Assembly: GCA_029582165.1 (NCBI GenBank)
Contig: CM055886.1
Span: 21,038,169-21,102,168 of the forward strand
Length of the DNA stretch: 64,000 nucleotides
Direction: 5' to 3'
Source: Portulaca oleracea
Taxonomy: Eukaryota; Streptophyta; Magnoliopsida; Caryophyllales; Portulacaceae
The notes beneath the pieces are model-generated. The model did no database searches. It was given only the letters and a program-made list of their open reading frames with translations, and had not been told where the DNA came from. The translations under genes were made by a program, and so were the position numbers. Position 1 is the stretch's first letter; each line of letters opens with the position of its first letter. Positions 58,179 through 64,000 of this stretch are shown piece after piece.

Positions 58179-61100
58179 ATGGCTGTTGTTGTTGATAATG
58201 CTGCGTTGTATGCTGGGAATGTGAATGATCCTTCACACGTTTTGTTTTTACATCCTTCCGATAATCCTAACAATGTTCTTGTTAGCGAATTGTTGAATGG
58301 AGAAAATTACGGGCATTGGAAAAAGGCAGTTGAGATTGCTTTGATAGCCAAGAACAAATTAGGGTTTGTAATGGGGGAATGTAGCAGGCCAAACGATGCG
58401 CAGCTTGTTCCTCAATGGCAACGGTGCGATAAAATGGTTCAGTCGTGGCTTATGAATGCAGTGATTCCTGACATTGCTCAAAGTGTGTTGTTTTCTAGTG
58501 GTGCGAGAGAAGTTTGGATTCAACTAGAGCAGTGATTTGGAGAAGCTGATGGCACCAAAGTGTTTCGTGTTCAACGAGATTTGGTAAATATTTCACAAGG
58601 CCATTTGTCTGTTACTGAGTATTTTACAAAGATTAAGAAGATGTGGGATGACTATAATAGTTTGATTACTATTCCTAATTGTGCTTGTGGTTTAGTATGT
58701 GAGAGTTTTTTGGCAGCGCAGAAGTTGATTAAAGATCAACAATTGATGCAGTTCTTGGTGGGATTAGATGAAAGTTATAGAATTACTCGGGGAAATATTC
58801 TTATGCTTAAACCCCTTCCTAACATTGATCAAGTTTATCAGATTGTTTTGCAAGAAGAGAAGCAAAGAACTTTGTGTGGCAATACACAGATTAGTTCTAA
58901 CTCAGCAGCTTTCCATTCATACTATGATTCTGGTTCTTCTGCTTTGGCTTTTCAGCAGAAACCTTCATATCAGAAGTCTAATTCTGGTTCATATAATTCT
59001 GGTTCTAATTCATATCGATCAAGTAACTCCTATAGTTCAAATGGTTCTAGTTCTCAGAATTCTTTCAATCATCCCCAGAATTCTGCTCCATCTTTTCATC
59101 AGAATTCTAGGGGTTCTTCAAGAACTTCAGGAACTCAAGAAAAAAGGTCAAATTTGTTTTGTGACTTTTGTAAGAATCCTGGACATACCATTGAAAGGTG
59201 TTATAAGCTTCATGGCTACCCTCCTGGGCACAAGAATTTCAGAGGTAAAAGGGTTGCTGCTGTTGCACAAGTTGATCAAGAAAGTCCAGATGAACAAGAT
59301 TCTTCATTAGTGCCTTCAACAACTTTGACTATGGAAGAGTATAACCAGCTGATGCAATTAGTTCATAAACAATATGCTGAGCCACCTTCAGCTTCTTTTG
59401 AGCAAGGAGCAGCAAGCTTCTTTGCAGGTACAAGTTTTCAGTTTAATAATTTTTCTCTCATGAGCAAAGAAGAAAATGATTCTTGGATAATTGATAGTGG
59501 TGCTAGTAACCATGTTACTCCTAATTTTGCTTTGCTTCATGATGTTCAGTCTTTGTCTAAACCTTCTTTTATTATCAGGCCTAATGGAAAGAAGGCTTCA
59601 ATCACTCATTTTGGTTCTATTATACTTCGATCTGGTATTAAGCTTCATCATGTTTTATATGCTCCTGAATTTCATTTCAATTTGCTGTCAGTACAGAAGT
59701 TAGCTGTTCAACTTAAAGTTCATATTATTTTTTCACCTACTGAGTGTTTTATTCAGGGCCCTACATGTCAAAATCTTCTTCTTGGTAGACAAGAGCATGG
59801 CTTGTATTTCTTACATCAAAAGCATCTTCCTGTTGAAAAGAAGAATGAAGATTACATTGCTTGCTTCAACTCTTCAGAATTATGGCATTTCAGAATGGGA
59901 CATATTCCTTTTGATCAGATCAAGAACACTGGTGTTGTATCTTCTTGTTCTAATATCAAACATAGAGTTTGTCAAATCTGTCCTTTGGCAAAACTTCATA
60001 GAAAATCTTTTTCTCTAAGCAATTCTCGAGCTAGTTCTTGTTTTGAATTGTTACATGTTGATATATGGGGTCCTTGTTCATTTAAGATTCATGATGGATT
60101 TCAGTATTTTCTTTCCATAGTGGATGGTCATTCCAGGTGTACTTGGGTACACTTAATGGCAAATAAAAGCAGTGCTTGTTCTATACTTAAAGCTTTTATT
60201 GCTTTTGTTGAAAAACAATATAGTACTTCTGTCAAAATTATTCGTACTGATAATGGTCTTGAGTTTCAAGATTCCAATGCTTTACAATTTTACAAGGATA
60301 AAGGGATTGTTCATCAAACATCCTGTGTGGACACTGCCCAACAGAATGGCATAGTTGAGAGAAAGCATCAACATTTGCTTCAAATTGTTCGAGCTCTTCT
60401 GTATCAATCCAAACTTCCTGAAAAATTTTGGGGAGAAGCCTTACTAACAGCTGTATATTTGATCAATAGAATGCCATCAACTATTCTGGGTAACAAAAGT
60501 CCATTTGAGCTTCTGTTTAAAACACCTCCTTCTTATGATCATCTAAGATCTTTTGGTTGTTTGGCTTATGCTTCTACTTTGAAAAGAAACAGGAATAAAT
60601 TGCAACCAAGAGCACATCCTTGTATTTTCTTAGGTTATCCTTTTGGAAAAAAGGCTTACAAACTTTTTGATCTTACAACAAAGAAAATTCTGTTTAGTAG
60701 AAATGTAACTTTTTATGAGCAAATCTTTCCTTTTCATAATATTTCTGTCTCAAATGATACTCCTCTTCCTGTTATCACAGAATTTCTCCCAGAAACTTCG
60801 TTGTTTCACTCAGAAAATGAAGCAAGCACATCATTGGATGTTGGCAGTTCAAGTGTTCCTACAGAAGGTCCCAGCACCACATCTTCTACTGATAATGATG
60901 TAGATTTACATTCTCCATCATATGATCCTCCTTCTACATCATATGATACTGCACTGATTCCAGTACCAAATACAGTTACAAGTATTACAACATCCAACAA
61001 CAACTTATCCCAACCAGTACAAACAAGAAGATCCTCAAGAAGTTCAATCAAACCATCCTACCTAAAAGATTTTGTTTGTGCGTTTGCTAATATTGATTCT

Positions 61101-62690
61101 TCTACTGAGTTTTATGCTTTTCAGGCTTCATTAGACAAATATGTTGAACCTAAAAGCTATGAAGAGGCAGCTCAAAATCCAGATTGGATACAAGCAATGG
61201 ACAAAGAGATCGATGCTCTCATCAAAAACAATACTTGGGAATTAGCTGATCTACCTCCCAAAAAGAAGGCAATCAGCAGTAAATGGGTATATAAAGTCAA
61301 GCTGAAATCAGATGGAACCTTAGAGAGATTCAAAGCTCGCCTAGTTATAAGAGGATTCACTCAACAATATGGAGTTGATTACCAAGAAGTTTTTTCTCCT
61401 GTTGTGAAAATGCCTACAATAAGAACCATCATAGCTTTGGCAGCATCAAGGAAATGGCCTCTTCTACAGCTTAATGTAAACAATGCCTTTCTACATGGAG
61501 ATTTGGATGAAGAAGTCTATATGCAAATGCCAAAAGGAATTCCAAATCCCTCCAATAAAGTTTGCAGATTAAAGAAGTCACTATATGGTTTGAAGCAAGC
61601 TAGCCGACAATGGTTTGCTAAACTAAGTCAAACATTAATCTCTCTTGGATTTCAACAATCTAAGAACGATTACTCTCTCTTTCTTAATAAAACTTCTACT
61701 GATATTACAATTATTGTTGTCTATGTTGATGACATTTTATTAACAGGCTCTAACCAAGTAGAAATTGATAATGTCAAGAGACATCTTGATAAACTTTTTG
61801 GTATCAAAGATTTAGGAAATCTTAATTATTTTCTTGGTTTATAAGTCTTAAACACTTCTGATGGTGTTTTGTTGTCACAGCATAAGTTCATCAAGGAGTT
61901 GTTGCAAGAATGTGGACCTTTACACCCAGCCATTGCTGTCACTCCACTACCTTTAAATTGCAAACTGCAGCCTGATGAAGGAGAACTTCTTCATGATCCT
62001 CTCATTTACAGAACATTGGTTGGGAAGATAAATTTCTTAACACATACAAGACCAGATCTCAGCTATACAGCTCAAACTCTAAGTCAATTCATGCAGAAGC
62101 CTCAAACACCTCATATGAAAGCTCTACAACATACACTAAGGTATATCAGAGATACAGCAAGTCATGGCATTTTACTCAAAGGCACTGACCATCTCAGCAT
62201 CAAAGCATACTCAGATTCAGACTGGGGAGCTTGTCCTTTTTCCAGAAAATCAGTGACTGGCTACATGATTATGCTTGGACAGTCTCCAATTAGCTGGAAA
62301 AGTAAAAAGCAGAATATTGTCTCAAGATCTTCATCAGAGGCTGAGTATCGTGCTCTTGCTCAAACTTCTTTAGAGATTACTTGGGTGGTACGGCTATTAG
62401 AAGAGCTTGGTGTTCAATCACTAAAACCAGTAACACTTTTCTGTGATAATCAGTCAGCCATTTACATGGCAAAGAATCCAGTATTCCATGAACGTACGAA
62501 ACACATAGAGATAGATTGTCACTTCACAAGAGAGAAAGTGTTGGAAGGGCTTCTACAATTGACCTACATGCCTACTGAAGAACAAATTGCTGACATTCTC
62601 ACCAAGATATTACCTTCTGCACAGCAAAGCCTTCTTTTATCCAAGCTTGGCATGATTGAAAATCCTCCCAAGCTTGAGGGGGAGGGGTGA
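58179..62690 (+). pseudogene. Copia gag-pol polyprotein, interrupted by two stops
   Basis: One continuous reading frame from ATG 58179 to the TGA at 62688-62690, whose three bases are also the first of the 3' LTR. In order: gag, with a CX2CX4HX4C zinc knuckle (about 59160-59201); protease DSGAS (59493); integrase zinc region (HFRMGH...CQIC, about 59885-59985) and DDE core (DNGLEF at 60249); reverse transcriptase with YVDD (61722-61733); and RNase H with DSDWG (about 62212) and DNQS (about 62446). In-frame stops occur at 58533-58535 (TGA, in gag) and 61842-61844 (TAA, just after reverse transcriptase). At 61473-61475, where Copia reverse transcriptases carry the first catalytic Asp, the codon is Asn. 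There are no frameshifts. The copy is therefore probably unable to move by itself. Confidence 0.93.
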
Positions 62691-62883
62691 TAAGATTACA
62701 TATAGTTTAAGTTAGTTATCAAGACTCTTAGTCTTGATTCTTGCTTAGTATTAATATAGGTTGTAATTCCTTCATCTTCATTCATTCAATATACACGTTT
62801 ACTTCACCAATGATAATTCTCTTTGTTCTCAATAGTTTTCTTCCTGTGATGACTATTTTGCATCTGTTTCAAGCTTGATAACC
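62688..62883 (+). repeat. 3' LTR of the Copia element
   Basis: 196 bp, matching the 5' LTR except at five positions. It ends GATAACC where the 5' copy has GATAACA, and AAATA follows as the target duplication. Confidence 0.95.
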
Positions 62884-62888
62884 AAATA

Positions 62889-62955
62889 CTAAGATAATTT
62901 TTTAGTTTTCTTTTGTTGGAAATCAATAAGAGATTACTCAATTACAATATTGTTG

Positions 62956-62995
<40 letters not shown>

Positions 62996-63060
62996 AGTAA
63001 TCAAAATATTAATAAAACAACGATAACCATAACAAAAATAATGATAACCATGGGAAAATA
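62889..63060. repeat. (AAT)n microsatellite and AT-rich spacer
   Basis: A run of about 13 TAA/AAT units lies at about 62955-62995, followed by AT-rich sequence. Nothing else is recognised. Confidence 0.8.
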
Positions 63061-63330
63061 AAATACTAATCATGTCCTTTTATGTTATTTTTGTTATAAA
63101 ATAATATATTTATTTGTGAATGTCCATTAATATCTCTTAGGTGGTTAGCGTTTAGGAGGATTTTTCTCATGTGATCTCACTATGTAATTAGTATAAATAC
63201 CCCTTGTGGGTTATGAATAAACGATCGCTCATTCTCCTCCCTCAGTCTCTCGGTATCTCTATTGTTCTTCTCTATTATTCTTCTCTATTATTCTCTATGT
63301 ATTGCGTTCATCTATTATTGTTCATAACAC
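63061..63330 (+). repeat. Probable LTR of another retrotransposon, cut by the window edge
   Basis: TATAAATACCCCTTGTGGG (about 63191) looks like an LTR promoter. It is followed by a CT-rich leader and CATAACACGTTATCAGCACC (about 63324-63343), a string often found at the LTR/primer-site junction of plant Copia elements. The left boundary is a guess. The internal region continues to the window end. Confidence 0.5.
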
Positions 63331-63585
63331 GTTATCAGCACCAGACTCTACTATTTTTTTTTCTATATTCTATTAGGGTTTTTGAGTTATGATGAAGAGA
63401 CAAGGGTCAAGAATGTAGAATTAGAAGTAATTTATGAGATCAAAGTCTAAATCCTTCTACAGTGATAGCGATGCCAAGCAACAATTGGAAGTAAGGTAAT
63501 TAATTACACGTATGATTTTGTCTCTTCGTTCCTTATCACTTATTCAATTCATACTAGATTCACTCCGATATTCTTTTTCTTATTG

Positions 63586-63942
63586 GTGAACCAGAAGTTC
63601 ACCCCATCACTAATATTAAGATTGTCATTCTCATTTGAAGGAGTGTAAATATTAGTAGTGAACCAGAAGTTCACCCCAATAATGAAACATTTTTCATTAG
63701 TGGCCAGAAGTTCACTATGATATTGGAATTTGTATAATCTTCTTGATGAACCAGAAGTTCACCCTTCTGTTAATATTAAATTTATATAATATATATTTAT
63801 GAACAACTTTGTTGTCAGATTGTTGTGCACTAATTTATAGTCTTTAGATATAAGATTTTATGTGTTTTCATTAGCGAACCAGAAGTTCGTCCCAATAATA
63901 CGAAATTTATTTTATTTTATTAGTGAACCAGAAGTTCACTCC
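63586..63942 (+). repeat. Six dispersed copies of a hairpin motif (GTGAAC-CAGAA-GTTCAC)
   Basis: Copies begin at 63586, 63658, 63700, 63746, 63874 and 63923. Each has a 6-bp stem around a CAGAA loop, often preceded by ATTAG and followed by CCCC or CCCAATAAT. The copy at 63874 reads GCGAAC-CAGAA-GTTCGT, so both partners of one pair have changed (T-A to C-G). The copy at 63700 has lost part of the left arm (GTGGCCAGAAGTTCAC). Spacing is irregular (42-128 bp). They lie in the presumed leader of the retroelement entering from 63061. Confidence 0.85.
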
Positions 63943-64000
63943 ATCGCCTTTATATGGTTAAAGTCTTTTGTTATTTGATATTATGGTTATAGTTGAAGAT

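Larger units (their letters stand above)
57899..62883 (+). mobile_element. Nearly complete Ty1/Copia retrotransposon
   Basis: Two 196-bp LTRs (57899-58094 and 62688-62883) start TGATAAGATTAC and differ at five positions, including the last base. The target duplication AAATA flanks the element (57894-57898 and 62884-62888). The primer site TGGTATCAGAGC (58095-58106), complementary to initiator Met-tRNA, directly follows the 5' LTR. A polypurine tract GAGGGGGAGGGG (62676-62687) directly precedes the 3' LTR. The short LTRs and single gag-pol frame suggest an Ale-type lineage, which is inference. Few LTR differences imply a fairly recent insertion. Confidence 0.95.

Noticed and set aside
63586..63942. 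CRISPR-like array
   Set aside because: The spacing is irregular, the repeats are short and palindromic, and this is a plant nuclear sequence.

Overview
The window is nuclear DNA from a flowering plant. It is AT-rich, has intron-split genes with GT-AG splicing, and carries plant-type Copia elements, LINEs, Stowaway-like MITEs and foldback elements. A eudicot is most likely; Caryophyllales is only a guess from repeat style. Three host genes are supported and nearly everything else is transposon-derived.

The left half (about 5.7-30.9 kb) holds two intact CER1-type wax-alkane genes, tail to tail. Gene A (+, 5811-17138) and gene B (-, 30745-19043) each have ten coding exons with the same junctions and phases. 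They predict 624 and 617 residues, close to Arabidopsis CER1 from memory. Both keep the three His clusters of the fatty-acid-hydroxylase fold and the C-terminal WAX2 region. Both start with a 60-nt exon bracketed by a GA-rich tract upstream and a CT tract that begins at the 5' splice site. Two solo LTRs of one family, in opposite orientation and each with a perfect 5-bp target duplication, lie in intron 2 of gene A and between the genes.

The left edge (1-5.2 kb) is a retroelement graveyard: a possible gypsy LTR/primer site, a relative of a large solo LTR, a decayed minus-strand Copia gag-protease with its 5' LTR, and a foldback element.

The middle (31-53.7 kb) is gene-poor: nested MITEs, MULE-like foldback elements with 9-bp target duplications, a 1.5-kb GC-rich giant inverted repeat, decayed LINE pieces (RNA-binding ORF1, DUF4283/zinc knuckle, endonuclease, RT zinc-binding end, RNase H) and a roughly 3-kb solo LTR.

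The right part holds DCC1 (+, 55458-57172, three coding exons, 397 aa), a subunit of the CTF18-RFC clamp loader. About 0.7 kb downstream is a nearly complete Ty1/Copia element (57899-62883) with matched 196-bp LTRs, primer site, polypurine tract and a 5-bp duplication; its gag-pol frame has two stops and an altered catalytic residue. The right edge enters another LTR element whose leader contains six copies of a short hairpin motif, one pair changed in a compensatory way.

The CER1 pair would act in cuticular very-long-chain alkane synthesis at the ER, and DCC1 in replication and cohesion; nothing links them functionally. I see no undescribed multi-gene system. The most unusual signals are the hairpin array, the GA/CT bracketing of CER1 first exons, the giant GC-rich inverted repeat, and a MITE with inverted flanks.
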